Shown: positions 33,402-43,741, counted from the first letter of the stretch. The stretch is DNA of 64,000 nt from Burkholderia cenocepacia (GCF_014211915.1 NZ_CP060039.1:1364001-1428000), one strand, 5' to 3'. Notes: generated from the letters alone by a model not told the origin. Program-made: numbers and translations.

Positions 33402-33572
33402 ATGGAATACAAGAGCTGGATGTGCCTGATTTGTGGCTGGATTTACGACGAAGAAGCCGGGCTGCCGGAAGAGGGCATTGCCCCGGGCACGCGCTGGGAA
33501 GACGTCCCGATCAACTGGACGTGTCCCGAATGCGGCGCCCGCAAGGAAGACTTCGAGATGGTCCAGATCTGA
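33402..33572 (+). CDS. rubA: Rubredoxin
   Basis: A 56-aa one-iron electron carrier. The four iron-binding cysteines are in MCLICGWIYDEEAG and WTCPECGARKEDF, with the conserved PGTRWEDVP between. Length is exactly typical. The frame opens at 33360, but the family begins MEYKSWMCL. Confidence 0.96.
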   Translation: MEYKSWMCLICGWIYDEEAGLPEEGIAPGTRWEDVPINWTCPECGARKEDFEMVQI

Positions 33573-33676
33573 CCGGGCCCGTCGCCCACGGACACTCCGC
33601 TCAGGCCTCGCACCGGCCCGGCGTTCGCGCGCCGCGGTTCGCGCGAGCGACTTGACGATGACAGGCGCGCGTGTCC

Positions 33677-34978
33677 ATGACGTCCGATCCGGCGAACGTT
33701 CCCCACCCTGACGCATTGCCCAACCCGCGTGGCGGGGCCGTGCGTGCGGCCGACGCATGGCTGGCGGCGGCCGCCGACGCATTCGAGCGGCGCGACGATG
33801 CAGCGGCGCCGCTTTCCGCGGCCGCGGCGGTGCTCGCGGAAGCCGGCTGGCTGTCGGCCGCGCGTTTCGCCGGGCAACTGTCGGCCGCCGTGCCGCTCCT
33901 CGCCACCGAGCCGGCTTCGGCCGGCTGGCGTGCCGCGCTGCGCGATTTTCGTGCGGCCGTCGGGCGCCACAACCTGCGCGAGCTTGCGTGCTCGCCCATT
34001 CTCTTCGGGCATTTCCGTGCGTTGTGCGCGCAAAGCGCCGCGGACCTGCGCACGAGCGCGCCGCTCGATGCGCTCGCGCTGGTCGGCCGCGCGGTGCCGC
34101 CTGCCACGCTGCGCGCGCTGCCCGATGCGTTCGCGATCCGGATTCGTGCCCGCTACGAGCAGGCGCTGCTCGGCGTGCTGCGTGCCGAACACGGCGCCCC
34201 GGGCGCGACGCTCGACGAACTCGACGCGATGCTGGCCGCGCTCACCGACGACGGGCCGTACGATTTCTGGCGGCTCGCGGTCGCGTGCGTGCGCGCGCTG
34301 CGCGCAAGCGGCGCGCCCGAGCTGAAGCGCTTTCTCGCGCGGACCAACCTGCTGCTCGGCGAGCACGCGCAGGGCCGTCGCAGCGCGCCGCCCGAACTGG
34401 TGCGCGAGACGGTGGCGCTGCTGTGGCGCGATTTCGCGCTGTTCGGCGCCGCGGCCGAGGACGTCGCGCTCGTCGACGTGCTGCACGACTACGGGTTGAC
34501 GGTCGACTGGCACGTGGCCGGCACGCCCGCCTCCGAAGCCTTGTGGGAGGCCGATGCCGCGCGGGCCGAGCACGAGGCGGTCACTGCCGCGCCGACCCGC
34601 GCGCTCGGCGTCGTGACCGTCAACGCGCATGCCTATGAGGATTTCCTGCAGACCGCCGATGCATCGATGGCCGACCTTGCGGCCAACCCGGCCGCGGCCG
34701 ACCCGGGCGCCGCGTGGCATGCGTCCGCCGCCGCCTACCGGGTCGGCACGGCCGCGTGCGCGCTCGGGCTCGGTCACGCGGCGCTGCTGGCCGACACGCT
34801 CGGTCTGGCATGGCGCCGCGCGGCGCACGGCGTGCCGCTCGCCGACGGCGGCCTCGATGCGCACCGCCACGCGTCCGACATGCTGCGCGCGGCGCTTCTG
34901 AAGATCGCGGCCGGCGTCGCGCCGCCGGATCTTACTGCGGCGTCCGAAGCGCTCGGCGCGGCGCTCGGCCGGACCTGA
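33677..34978 (+). CDS. Hypothetical protein, possible PilL/ChpA N-terminal remnant
   Basis: A 433-aa Ala-rich, helical, soluble protein with no signal or membrane segment. It is not confidently in any named family. Segments such as LREL-type helices, LLGEHAQGRRSAPPELVRETVALLWRDFALFGAA and the C-terminal DAHRHASDMLRAALLKIAAG loosely recall the Hpt-like N-terminal part of PilL/ChpA histidine kinases; no kinase, ATP-binding or receiver domain is present. In other proteobacteria the rubredoxin-to-yqgE interval holds the pilG-pilL cluster, which supports a remnant. A GTG six bases upstream (33671) is an equal alternative start. Confidence 0.55.
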   Translation: MTSDPANVPHPDALPNPRGGAVRAADAWLAAAADAFERRDDAAAPLSAAAAVLAEAGWLSAARFAGQLSAAVPLLATEPASAGWRAALRDFRAAVGRHNLRELACSPILFGHFRALCAQSAADLRTSAPLDALALVGRAVPPATLRALPDAFAIRIRARYEQALLGVLRAEHGAPGATLDELDAMLAALTDDGPYDFWRLAVACVRALRASGAPELKRFLARTNLLLGEHAQGRRSAPPELVRETVALLWRDFALFGAAAEDVALVDVLHDYGLTVDWHVAGTPASEALWEADAARAEHEAVTAAPTRALGVVTVNAHAYEDFLQTADASMADLAANPAAADPGAAWHASAAAYRVGTAACALGLGHAALLADTLGLAWRRAAHGVPLADGGLDAHRHASDMLRAALLKIAAGVAPPDLTAASEALGAALGRT

Positions 34979-35160
34979 CGAACAAGGGGACGGACACGCG
35001 ACGGCACCCCTTGCCGCGCGGGCCTGCAACACGCTGCCGACAGCGCCCGCGCGCGTGTTAGAGTGCCGTGTGATCCGCGCGCGCCGTTGCCAGCGTGGCG
35101 CGGCGTTGCTTGTTGATCGCGGCCCGGTCAGGTCGCGGCGTCTTTGCTAAAATTCAAACC

Positions 35161-35739
35161 ATGTCAAAGCCTTCCGATCGCATCAATCTCACCAACCAGT
35201 TCCTGATCGCCATGCCGAACATGGCCGATCCGACGTTCTCGGGGACGGTGGTCTATCTTTGCGATCACAGCGAGCGCGGTGCGCTCGGCCTCGTCATCAA
35301 TCGTCCGACCGACATCGATCTCGAATCGCTGTTCAACCGCATCGACCTGAAGCTCGACATCGAGCCGCTGCTGCACATTCCGGTGTACTTCGGCGGTCCG
35401 GTCCAGACCGAGCGCGGCTTCGTGCTGCACGAGCCGGTCGAGGGCGCGAGCTACAACTCGTCGATGTCCGTCGACGGCGGGCTCGAGATGACGACGTCGA
35501 AGGACGTGCTCGAGGCGGTCGCGACGGGCACCGGCCCGAAGCGCTTCCTGCTCACGCTCGGCCATGCAGGCTGGGGCGCCGGGCAACTCGAGGAAGAAAT
35601 TGCCCGCAACGGCTGGCTGACCGTCGCCGCCGATCCGCGCATCGTGTTCGACACGCCGGCCGAAGAGCGCTTCGAAGCCGCGCTCGGCCTGCTCGGCGTC
35701 AGTTCGTCGATGCTGTCCGGCGAGGCAGGGCACGCATGA
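35161..35739 (+). CDS. YqgE/AlgH family protein
   Basis: A 192-aa UPF0301 protein: [36 protein letters not shown] at the N-terminus (about residues 13-48), [16 protein letters not shown], and [19 protein letters not shown], all family hallmarks. Its biochemical function is not established. The stop overlaps the ruvX start (ATGA), as in many genomes, so the two are translationally coupled. Confidence 0.92.
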
Positions 35740-36185
35740 GTGGCGCGAGCGCGCGCGATGCGACGCTCCTGGCGTTCGACTACGGCGAAAAACGGATCGG
35801 CGTCGCGATCGGCAACGCGCTGACGCGCTCGGCCCGTGCGCTCGTCGTGATCCAGAACCTGAACCGCGAGCACCGCTTCAAGGCGGTCGGCGACCTGCTG
35901 GCCGAATGGCGGCCGGATGCGCTCGTCGTGGGCCTGCCGATGCATCCGGACGGCACGCCGCACGACATGACGCAGCAGGCGAAGCGTTTCGGCAACCAGC
36001 TGAACGGCCGCTTCGGGCTGCCCGTCACGTGGGTCGACGAGCGCTATTCGTCGGTCGAGGCGGAAGCCGGGCTGCGCGAGCGCAACGTGCGCGGCCGCGC
36101 TCGCACCGACATGCTCGATGCCGAAGCCGCGCGCGTCATTCTTCAACAGTATCTCGATCAATTGTCCGACCATGAGCACCATTGA
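35736..36185 (+). CDS. ruvX: Putative Holliday junction resolvase / pre-16S rRNA nuclease
   Basis: A 149-aa YqgF-fold RNase H-like nuclease, active in 16S rRNA 5'-end maturation and proposed for Holliday junctions. Motifs: [17 protein letters not shown] (catalytic Asp), [33 protein letters not shown] (Glu), and [16 protein letters not shown] (second Asp). Length is normal. It overlaps both neighbours, yqgE by 4 and pyrR by 14 bases. Confidence 0.93.
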
Positions 36186-36696
36186 CGCCGAGGCGCTTTA
36201 CCGCGTCCTGCTCGACCAGATCCGCGCCGCGTACGGCACGGCGTTCGCCGAACCGGGCGGCCCGCGGCTCGCCGGCATTTACAGCGGCGGTGCGTGGCTC
36301 GCCGAGCGCCTCGCGCGCGATCTCGGCGCACCGGCGTTCGGCGTCGTCAACGTCGCGCTGCACCGCGACGATTACGCGAAGAAAGGGCTACACAGCCAGG
36401 CCAGCCCGACGTCGCTGCCGTTCGAGATCGACGGCGCGCGCATCGTGCTCGTCGACGACGTGCTGTACACCGGGCGCACCGTGCGCGCGGCGCTCAACGA
36501 GCTGTTCGACTACGGCCGTCCGGCCGCGGTCGAGCTCGCGGTGCTCGCCGATCGCGGCGGCCGCGAGCTGCCGGTCGCCGCGCGCTTCGCGGGCGGCACG
36601 CTCGACGTGCCGGCCGACGCGACGCTCGTGCTCGCGCGCGATGATGCGCGATTCACGCTGCGTATCGAGGCCCACAGCGAGTCGCACGGCGCCTGA
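36172..36696 (+). CDS. pyrR: PyrR phosphoribosyltransferase family protein
   Basis: A 174-aa type-I phosphoribosyltransferase. The PRPP-binding motif is [24 protein letters not shown] (about residues 88-111); [13 protein letters not shown] precedes it. In Gram-positive bacteria PyrR is an attenuator that also has uracil phosphoribosyltransferase activity. No attenuator structure is visible before pyrB here, so the regulatory role is uncertain. Start overlaps ruvX by 14 bases. Confidence 0.92.
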
Positions 36697-36769
36697 ACGG
36701 CACGCGAACCGTATCCCGGGCCGCTGGTTTGCACCGCGGCCCGTTTGCATAGTTGGAATCACGCACACC

Positions 36770-37801
36770 ATGACCACCGACACCACTGGCCGCACCGGCA
36801 ATCCCGCGGCGGCCGCGAGCCCCGACCGGTTTCGCTACGGTTTCCTGAAGGGCAACCCGCAGCTCACGAAAAACGGCGAGCTGAAGCACCTGCTGTCGAT
36901 CGAGGGCCTGCCGCGCTCGATCGTCAATCACATCCTCGATACCGCCGAGCAGTTCGTCAGCGTGACGGACCGTGAAGTGAAGAAGGTGCCGCTGCTGCGC
37001 GGCAAGTCCGTGTTCAACCTGTTCTTCGAGAACTCGACGCGCACCCGCACGACCTTCGAGATTGCCGCGACGCGCCTGTCGGCCGACGTGCTGAACCTGA
37101 ACATCAACGCGTCGTCGACGAGCAAGGGCGAATCGCTGCTCGACACGATCAACAACCTGTCGGCGATGCATGCCGACCTGTTCGTCGTGCGCCACGCGTC
37201 GAGCGGCGCGCCGTACCTGATCGCCGAGCACTGCGCGCCGCACGTGCACGTGATCAACGCCGGCGACGGCCGTCATGCGCACCCGACGCAGGGCCTGCTC
37301 GACATGTACACGATCCGTCACTACAAGCGCGACTTCACGAAGCTGCGCGTGGCGATCGTCGGCGACATCCTGCATTCGCGCGTCGCGCGCTCCGACATCC
37401 ACGCGCTCACCACGCTCGGCGTGCCGGAAGTGCGTGCGATCGGCCCGCGCACGCTGCTGCCGGGCGGTCTCGAGCAGATGGGCGTGAAGGTGTTCCACAA
37501 CCTCGACGAGGGGCTGAAGGGCGTCGACGTGATCATCATGCTGCGTCTGCAGAACGAACGGATGAGCGGCGCGCTGCTGCCGTCCGCGCAGGAGTACTTC
37601 AAGACGTGGGGCCTGACGCCCGAGCGCCTTGCGCTCGCCGCGCCCGACGCGATCGTGATGCATCCGGGGCCGATGAACCGCGGCGTCGAGATCGATTCGC
37701 AGGTCGCCGACGGTCCGCAATCGGTGATCCTCAACCAGGTCACGTTCGGCATCGCCGTGCGGATGGCGGTGATGGGCATCGTCGCCGGCAACAGCGACTG
37801 A
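36770..37801 (+). CDS. pyrB: Aspartate carbamoyltransferase catalytic subunit
   Basis: A 343-aa enzyme joining carbamoyl phosphate and aspartate to carbamoyl aspartate in pyrimidine synthesis. It has the carbamoyl-phosphate motif [13 protein letters not shown] (about residues 85-97), the [12 protein letters not shown] loop, HPTQGLLD, and the aspartate-site RLQNER. The N-terminal extension (about 25 residues) and the following PyrC' gene mark it as the class-A type, in which ATCase forms a dodecamer with an inactive dihydroorotase. Confidence 0.95.
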   Translation: MTTDTTGRTGNPAAAASPDRFRYGFLKGNPQLTKNGELKHLLSIEGLPRSIVNHILDTAEQFVSVTDREVKKVPLLRGKSVFNLFFENSTRTRTTFEIAATRLSADVLNLNINASSTSKGESLLDTINNLSAMHADLFVVRHASSGAPYLIAEHCAPHVHVINAGDGRHAHPTQGLLDMYTIRHYKRDFTKLRVAIVGDILHSRVARSDIHALTTLGVPEVRAIGPRTLLPGGLEQMGVKVFHNLDEGLKGVDVIIMLRLQNERMSGALLPSAQEYFKTWGLTPERLALAAPDAIVMHPGPMNRGVEIDSQVADGPQSVILNQVTFGIAVRMAVMGIVAGNSD

Positions 37802-37862
37802 GCTGGCTTTCGCGCCTCCTCGTTCAGGCATTCAACGCAATCAACGCATTCACAGACAGCGC

Positions 37863-39140
37863 ATGAAGATTCATATCAAAGGCGGCACGCTGATCGACCC
37901 GGTCGCCGGCACCGAAGGGCAGGCCGACGTATTCGTCGCGGACGGCAAGATCGCCGCGCTGGGCAGCGCGCCCGCCGGTTTCAACGCGGACCAGACGATC
38001 GACGCGTCGGGCCTGATCGTCGCGCCCGGCCTCGTCGACCTGTGCGCGCGGCTGCGCGAGCCGGGCTACGAACACAAGGCGACGCTCGCGTCCGAGATGG
38101 CCGCGGCCGTCGCGGGCGGCGTCACGACCCTCGTGTGCCCGCCGGACACCGATCCCGTGCTCGACGAGCCAGGCCTCGTCGAAATGCTCAAGTTCCGCGC
38201 GCGTAACCTGCACCAGGCCAACGTGCATCCCCTTGGCGCGCTGACGGTCGGCCTCAAGGGCGAGGTGATCACCGAGATGGTCGCGCTGACCGAATCCGGC
38301 TGCGTCGGTTTCACGCATGCCAACGTGCCGGTGCGCGACACGCAGGTGCTGCTGCGCGCGCTGCAGTACGCGAGCACCTACGGCTACACGACGTGGCTGC
38401 GTCCGCTCGACGCGTTCATCGGCCGCGGCGGCGTGGCTGCGAGCGGCGCGCTCGCGTCGCGGCTCGGGCTGTCCGGCGTGCCGGTCGCGGCCGAGACGAT
38501 CGCACTCCACACGATTTTCGAACTGATGCGCGTGACGGGCGCGCGCGTGCACCTCGCGCGACTGTCGTCGGCGGCCGGGCTCGCGCTCGTGCGTGAAGCG
38601 AAGGCCGAGGGGCTGCCCGTGACCTGCGACGTCGGCGTGAACCACGTCCACCTGATCGACGTCGACATCGGCTACTTCGACTCGCAGTTCCGGCTCGATC
38701 CGCCGCTGCGCAGCGAGCGCGATCGCGAAGCGATTCGCGCGGCGCTCGCCGACGGCACGATCGACGCGATCTGCTCGGATCACACGCCGGTCGACGACGA
38801 CGAGAAGCTGCTGCCGTTCGGTGAAGCGACGCCGGGCGCGACGGGGCTCGAATTGCTGCTGTCGCTGACGCTGAAGTGGGCGGACGAGACGCGCACGCCG
38901 CTCGCGCAGGCGCTGCGCCGCATCACGTCCGCGCCGGCGGACGTGCTGCAACTGCCGGCCGGGCGCCTCGCCGAAGGCGGCGCGGCCGACCTGTGCGTGT
39001 TCGATCCGCGTGCGCACTGGCGCGTCGAGCCGCGTGCGCTGAAGAGCCAGGGCCACAATTCGCCGTTCCTCGGCTACGAACTGCCGGCCGCCGTGCGTAC
39101 CACGCTCGTGGCCGGACGGGTCGCGTTCGAGCGCCACTGA
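37863..39140 (+). CDS. pyrC: Dihydroorotase-like protein, probably inactive (PyrC' / PyrX)
   Basis: A 425-aa class-I dihydroorotase-fold protein. The usual zinc-binding DxHxHLREPG motif reads DLCARLREPG (about residue 60), so both histidines are missing. The later SDHTP aspartate-histidine is kept, and RLDPPLRSERDR matches the substrate region. In Pseudomonas, a PyrC' with the same loss is non-catalytic and needed to assemble ATCase with PyrB; I infer the same role. An active dihydroorotase must then be encoded elsewhere. It is 61 bp after pyrB. Confidence 0.9.
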   Translation: MKIHIKGGTLIDPVAGTEGQADVFVADGKIAALGSAPAGFNADQTIDASGLIVAPGLVDLCARLREPGYEHKATLASEMAAAVAGGVTTLVCPPDTDPVLDEPGLVEMLKFRARNLHQANVHPLGALTVGLKGEVITEMVALTESGCVGFTHANVPVRDTQVLLRALQYASTYGYTTWLRPLDAFIGRGGVAASGALASRLGLSGVPVAAETIALHTIFELMRVTGARVHLARLSSAAGLALVREAKAEGLPVTCDVGVNHVHLIDVDIGYFDSQFRLDPPLRSERDREAIRAALADGTIDAICSDHTPVDDDEKLLPFGEATPGATGLELLLSLTLKWADETRTPLAQALRRITSAPADVLQLPAGRLAEGGAADLCVFDPRAHWRVEPRALKSQGHNSPFLGYELPAAVRTTLVAGRVAFERH

Positions 39141-39159
39141 ACCACGCGGAACCTTCGCC

Positions 39160-40017
39160 ATGATCGCCTTTCGCAAGCTGCGTCTCGCCTTTCACCTGTT
39201 GCGCGGCATGGTGATCGTCGCGCTGCGTTTTTCGCACGTCACGCCCGCGCGCCGCGCCGAGCTGATACGCCGCTGGTCGCTCAAGCTGCTGCGGATCTGC
39301 GGGATGCGCCTCGTCGTCCACAACGACGGCGCGCGGCTCGACGCGAGCGCGCTCGTCGTGGGCAACCACGTGTCGTGGCTCGACATCTATGCGGTCAACG
39401 CGTGGCGGCCGACGCCGTTCGTGTCGAAGGCCGAGGTGCGGCAGTGGCCGGTCGTCGGCTGGCTCGCCGAGAAGCTCGACACCGTGTTCCTGCAGCGCGA
39501 GAAGCGTACCGAGGCGATGCGGATCATGCACGAGATGGCCGAGCGTCTGCGTACCGGCGGGCTGATGTGCGTGTTTCCGGAAGGGACGACGTCCGATGGC
39601 CAGGATCTGCTGCCGTTCCATGCGAACCTGTTCCAGGCTGCGGTATCGGCCGGCTGCGCGGTGCAGCCGATCTGCCTGATGTACGAGGACGCGCACGGGC
39701 GGCAGTCGGTCGCGCCGGCCTACACGGGCGATCTGTCGCTCGGCACGTCGCTCGACATGGTGTTGCGCGGCGGCCCGCTCGTCGCGCATCTGTACGTGTG
39801 CGAACCGATCGCGCCGGGCGGTGACCGGCGGGCGACGTCTGCCGCGGCGCGCGACGCGATCGCGGCCGCACTGGCGACGCTGCAGGAGAGGGTCGGCAAG
39901 CCGACGGCCGAGTCGCTCGCCGAGCTGCAGAAGCATGCGTATCCGGCGACCGAGCTCGGCGCCGGTGCGACGGGCGACGCGGCAGCCGATGCGCCCGTGC
40001 CGGGGCGCGAGGGCTGA
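39160..40017 (+). CDS. 1-acyl-sn-glycerol-3-phosphate acyltransferase (PlsC family)
   Basis: A 285-aa inner-membrane acyltransferase. The catalytic HX4D is NHVSWLDIY (about residues 68-76), and the acyl-phosphate motif is FPEGTTSDGQDLLPFH (about 139-154). One N-terminal membrane segment is present. It may acylate lysophosphatidic acid or ornithine-type lipids; several paralogues are usual, so the exact acceptor is unsure. The C-terminal 40 residues are an Ala-rich extension. Starts 20 bp after pyrC'. Confidence 0.88.
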   Translation: MIAFRKLRLAFHLLRGMVIVALRFSHVTPARRAELIRRWSLKLLRICGMRLVVHNDGARLDASALVVGNHVSWLDIYAVNAWRPTPFVSKAEVRQWPVVGWLAEKLDTVFLQREKRTEAMRIMHEMAERLRTGGLMCVFPEGTTSDGQDLLPFHANLFQAAVSAGCAVQPICLMYEDAHGRQSVAPAYTGDLSLGTSLDMVLRGGPLVAHLYVCEPIAPGGDRRATSAAARDAIAAALATLQERVGKPTAESLAELQKHAYPATELGAGATGDAAADAPVPGREG

Positions 40018-40055
40018 CGCGCGGCCGGCCGGGGCGGGCGCGCGTCAGCGTGCCG

Positions 40056-40895
40056 TCATTCGCCGCCCGGCGAACGGCACGCTTCGCACTGCACCTGCGT
40101 GACCGTGCGCTGCGCCGGGTCGGCCGTGAGCCGCACGGCCGACAACTGATTTCCCCATACGCATCCTGAATCGAGCGCGACGACGTTGTCGCGCAACATC
40201 AGGCCGAGCGCGGCCCAGTGGCCGAACACGACCGTCACGTCCTCGGTGCGGCGCCCCGGCACGTCGAACCACGGCAGGTAGCCGGGCGGCGCGCTGTCGG
40301 GGCCGCCATTTGCCTTGAATTCCATCGCGCCGTCGGGCGTGCAGAAGCGCAGGCGCGTGAACGCGTTGAATGCGACGCGCATCCGGTCGCGTTTTTTCAG
40401 GTTCGGCGTCCATTGATTCGGCTCGTTGCCGTACAGGCCTTGCAGCGTGTCGCGCCAGTCGGGGGCACGCAGCGCGCGCTGCAGTTCGTCCGCGAGTTCG
40501 AGCGCGAGCGTGGCGTCCCATTGCGGCAACACGCCGGCGTGCACGAGCAGCTTTCCGTCTTCGACATGCACGAACGGGCGGTGGCGGACCCAGTCGAGCA
40601 GCGCGTCGGCGTCGGGCGCGTCGAGGATCTCGCCGATCGTGTCGCCCGGGCGCTCGGTGCGCAGCCCGGCCGAGACCGCGAGCAGGTGGAGGTCGTGATT
40701 GCCGAGCACGACGGTCGCGCGCGGGCCGAGCTCGACGACCGCGCGCAGCGCGGCAAGGGAGCCCGGGCCGCGGTTGACGACGTCGCCGGCGATCCAGAGG
40801 GGGGCGTCGGTGGGCGCCGAAAGCTTTTCGTACAGCGCCTGGAAAGCGGTGTGACAGCCTTGGATGTCGCCGATGGCGATGGGAGGGGAAGTCAT
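40056..40895 (-). CDS. apaH: Symmetrical bis(5'-nucleosyl)-tetraphosphatase
   Basis: A 279-aa metallophosphatase that hydrolyses Ap4A to two ADP. It has the phosphoesterase motifs IAIGDIQGCHTAF (about residues 6-18), WIAGDVVNRGPGS, VVLGNHDLHLLA and VHAGVLPQWD, then FGHWAALGL. Length is standard. It is divergent from rmlB; apaH next to the rml genes is a fixed feature of Burkholderia O-antigen loci. Confidence 0.95.
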   Translation of the reverse strand: MTSPPIAIGDIQGCHTAFQALYEKLSAPTDAPLWIAGDVVNRGPGSLAALRAVVELGPRATVVLGNHDLHLLAVSAGLRTERPGDTIGEILDAPDADALLDWVRHRPFVHVEDGKLLVHAGVLPQWDATLALELADELQRALRAPDWRDTLQGLYGNEPNQWTPNLKKRDRMRVAFNAFTRLRFCTPDGAMEFKANGGPDSAPPGYLPWFDVPGRRTEDVTVVFGHWAALGLMLRDNVVALDSGCVWGNQLSAVRLTADPAQRTVTQVQCEACRSPGGE

Positions 40896-41238
40896 GGGGC
40901 AGGGGATTTCGCGAGTATCGAGAACACGGGAAAAATTATCCAGTCACTGCAGTGTTGCGCAATTTGTGTTCCGCAACCGTGCGTTGATTTGGCAAGAAAT
41001 TTCATGCCCGGAAAGGGTTCGAAGGGCTGTATCAAGTTGTTAGCGGCATGGCTTTTGCAGGGGACGGCTACCTATAATTGTCGCTTTCCCCAACAAAATT
41101 AGCATTTCATGACTTTGGAGGCCATGTCGACCGGTTAAAATTCCCGGTCTGACGTGGCAATCACAAGCTACTGGCATTTGCGAATCTGAGGTGGCAGGCG
41201 CCTGATGGCGTCTGCCGCACACTATTTGAGGGAGCCTC
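40896..41238. promoter_or_regulatory. Control region between apaH and rmlB
   Basis: A 343-bp region that should hold the main O-antigen promoter. A TATAAT at 41073-41078 has no good -35 box at 16-18 bp. The transcript leader would contain the hairpin at 41121-41158. I found no match to the ops/JUMPstart element. Confidence 0.5.
41121..41158 (+). promoter_or_regulatory. Leader hairpin before rmlB
   Basis: Left arm GCCATGTCGACCGG (41121-41134) pairs with 41144-41158 with one bulge and one G-T pair; loop TTAAAATTC. No T run follows, so it is not a simple terminator. Confidence 0.5.
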
Positions 41239-42300
41239 ATGATCCTGGTTACGGGCGGCGCGGGTTTTATCGGTGCCAATTTTGTACTCGACTGGCTGCG
41301 CGCATCCGACGAAGCCGTGCTCAACGTCGACAAGCTGACGTATGCAGGGAACCTGCGCACGCTGCAGTCGCTGGACGGAAACCCGAAGCACGTGTTCGCG
41401 CGCGTCGACATCTGCGACCGTGACGCGCTGGACGCCCTCCTGGCCGAGCACAAGCCCCGCGCGGTGCTGCACTTCGCCGCGGAAAGCCACGTCGATCGCT
41501 CGATCCACGGTCCCGCGGACTTCGTGCAGACCAACGTCGTCGGCACGTTCACGCTGCTCGAGGCTACCCGCCAGTACTGGAACGGTCTGAACGACGCCGA
41601 CAAGGCCGCGTTCCGTTTCCTGCACGTGTCGACCGACGAGGTGTTCGGTTCGCTGTCGGCCACCGACCCGCAATTCTCGGAGACGACGCCGTACGCGCCG
41701 AACAGCCCGTATTCCGCGACGAAGGCGGGTTCCGACCACCTGGTGCGCGCGTATCACCATACGTATGGCCTGCCGGTGCTGACGACGAACTGTTCGAACA
41801 ACTACGGCCCGTACCAGTTCCCGGAAAAGCTGATCCCGCTGATGATCGCGAACGCGCTCGCGGGCAAGCCGCTGCCGGTGTATGGCGACGGGCAGAACGT
41901 GCGCGACTGGCTGTATGTCGGCGACCACTGCAGCGCGATCCGCGAAGTGCTCGCGCGCGGCGTACCGGGCGAGACGTACAACGTCGGCGGCTGGAACGAG
42001 AAGAAGAACCTCGAAGTCGTGCATACGCTGTGCGACCTGCTCGACAAGGCGCGCCCGAAGGCAGCGGGTTCGTACCGTGACCAGATCACCTATGTGACCG
42101 ACCGGCCCGGCCACGATCGCCGCTACGCGATCGATGCGCGCAAGCTCGAACGCGAACTCGGCTGGAAGCCCGCGGAAACGTTCGAGACCGGCCTGGCAAA
42201 GACGGTCGACTGGTATCTCGACAACCAGGTGTGGGCCGATGAGGTCGCATCGGGCGAGTACCGCAAGTGGGTCGAGACGAACTACGCGAAACGCACTTGA
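41239..42300 (+). CDS. rmlB: dTDP-glucose 4,6-dehydratase
   Basis: A 353-aa SDR enzyme, second step of dTDP-L-rhamnose synthesis. NAD motif [16 protein letters not shown] (about residues 5-20), the catalytic THR-ASP-GLU in [11 protein letters not shown], and [15 protein letters not shown] with the YxxxK pair. It opens the O-antigen operon and lies 11 bp before rmlA. Confidence 0.96.
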   Translation: MILVTGGAGFIGANFVLDWLRASDEAVLNVDKLTYAGNLRTLQSLDGNPKHVFARVDICDRDALDALLAEHKPRAVLHFAAESHVDRSIHGPADFVQTNVVGTFTLLEATRQYWNGLNDADKAAFRFLHVSTDEVFGSLSATDPQFSETTPYAPNSPYSATKAGSDHLVRAYHHTYGLPVLTTNCSNNYGPYQFPEKLIPLMIANALAGKPLPVYGDGQNVRDWLYVGDHCSAIREVLARGVPGETYNVGGWNEKKNLEVVHTLCDLLDKARPKAAGSYRDQITYVTDRPGHDRRYAIDARKLERELGWKPAETFETGLAKTVDWYLDNQVWADEVASGEYRKWVETNYAKRT

Positions 42301-42311
42301 GGAGAGAAGCG

Positions 42312-43205
42312 ATGGCACGTAAAGGCATCATTCTCGCTGGCGGTTCCGGTACCCGGCTGTATCCGATCACGCACGTCGTCTCGAAGCAGCTTCTGCCGGT
42401 GTACGACAAGCCGATGATCTACTATCCGCTGTCGACGTTGATGATCGCGGGCATTCGCGACGTGTTGATCATCTCGACGCCGCAGGACACGCCGCGCTTC
42501 GAGTCGATGCTCGGCGACGGCAGCCAGTGGGGGATGAACATCCAGTACGCGGTGCAGCCGTCGCCCGACGGTCTCGCTCAGGCGTTCATCATCGGCAAGG
42601 AGTTCGTCGGCAACGATCCGTCGGCGCTGATCCTCGGCGACAACATCTTCTACGGTCACGACCTCGCGAAGCAGCTCGAGCGCGCGCATGCGCAGGAAAC
42701 GGGCGCGACGGTGTTCGCTTATCACGTGCACGACCCGGAACGTTACGGCGTCGTCGAATTCGACAAGTCGTTCCGCGCACTGTCGATCGAGGAGAAGCCC
42801 GCGAAGCCGCGTTCGAACTACGCGGTGACCGGCCTGTACTTCTACGACAACCAGGTGTGCGACATCGCGGCCGACATCAAGCCGTCGCCGCGCGGCGAGC
42901 TCGAAATCACCGACGTCAACTCGCGCTATCTCGACAGCGGCGCGCTGAACGTCGAGATCATGGGGCGTGGCTACGCTTGGCTCGATACCGGCACGCACGA
43001 TTCGCTGATCGAGGCGGCCAGTTTCATCGCGACGCTGCAGAAGCGGCAAGGTCTCGTGGTCGCCTGTCCGGAAGAGATCGCGTATCGCCGCAACTGGATC
43101 GACGCGGAGCAAGTGTTGAAGCTCGCCCAGCCGCTCGCGAAGAACGCATACGGTCAGTACCTGAAGAACATTCTTACGGATCAAGTCGCATGGCCATCCA
43201 AGTAA
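42312..43205 (+). CDS. rmlA: Glucose-1-phosphate thymidylyltransferase
   Basis: A 297-aa nucleotidyltransferase making dTDP-glucose. Signature [15 protein letters not shown] at the start, [16 protein letters not shown] next, [11 protein letters not shown] and [18 protein letters not shown] later. The ATG at 42312 is the family start. The 3' end overlaps rmlC by 16 bases, as usual in this operon. Confidence 0.96.
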   Translation: MARKGIILAGGSGTRLYPITHVVSKQLLPVYDKPMIYYPLSTLMIAGIRDVLIISTPQDTPRFESMLGDGSQWGMNIQYAVQPSPDGLAQAFIIGKEFVGNDPSALILGDNIFYGHDLAKQLERAHAQETGATVFAYHVHDPERYGVVEFDKSFRALSIEEKPAKPRSNYAVTGLYFYDNQVCDIAADIKPSPRGELEITDVNSRYLDSGALNVEIMGRGYAWLDTGTHDSLIEAASFIATLQKRQGLVVACPEEIAYRRNWIDAEQVLKLAQPLAKNAYGQYLKNILTDQVAWPSK

Positions 43206-43741
43206 CGGCAACGGCGCTGCCCGAAGTCAAGATCATCGAGCCGAAGGTGTTCGGCGACGCGCGCGGGTTCTTCTACGAAAGCTTCAACGGGAAGGAATTC
43301 GCCGAGCAGGTCGCACCCGGCGTCGAATTCGTGCAGGACAACCATTCGCGCTCGTCGAAGGGCGTGCTGCGCGGCCTGCACTATCAGATCCAGCACGCGC
43401 AGGGCAAGCTCGTTCGCGTGGTCGAGGGCGAAGTGTTCGACGTCGCCGTCGACATTCGCAAGGATTCGCCCAACTTCGGCAAGTGGGTGGGTGTGGTGCT
43501 GTCGAACGACAACCATCGGCAACTGTGGGTGCCGCCCGGCTTCGCGCACGGGTTCGTCGTGCTGTCGGAGGCCGCGCAGTTCCTTTACAAGACGACCGAC
43601 TACTGGTTCCCCGAACACGAGCGCAGCATCGTGTGGAACGACCCGGAGATCGGGATCGAGTGGCCGATCGATTTCGAGCCGCTGCTGGCGGCGAAGGATG
43701 CGGCCGGCAAGCGTTTGAGCGAAGCCGAAGTTTATGCGTGA
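43190..43741 (+). CDS. rmlC: dTDP-4-dehydrorhamnose 3,5-epimerase
   Basis: A 183-aa cupin-fold epimerase. Motifs: [33 protein letters not shown] (catalytic His in LRGLHYQ), [18 protein letters not shown], and [12 protein letters not shown]. Length is normal. Its stop overlaps rmlD by 8 bases. Confidence 0.95.
   Translation: MAIQVTATALPEVKIIEPKVFGDARGFFYESFNGKEFAEQVAPGVEFVQDNHSRSSKGVLRGLHYQIQHAQGKLVRVVEGEVFDVAVDIRKDSPNFGKWVGVVLSNDNHRQLWVPPGFAHGFVVLSEAAQFLYKTTDYWFPEHERSIVWNDPEIGIEWPIDFEPLLAAKDAAGKRLSEAEVYA

Noticed and set aside
36697..36769. PyrR-type attenuator before pyrB
   Set aside because: Only 73 bp, with no terminator/antiterminator pair visible.
40896..41238. ops/JUMPstart element before rmlB
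   Set aside because: TTAGCGGCATGG superficially resembles the element, but the GGCGGTAGCGT core is absent.
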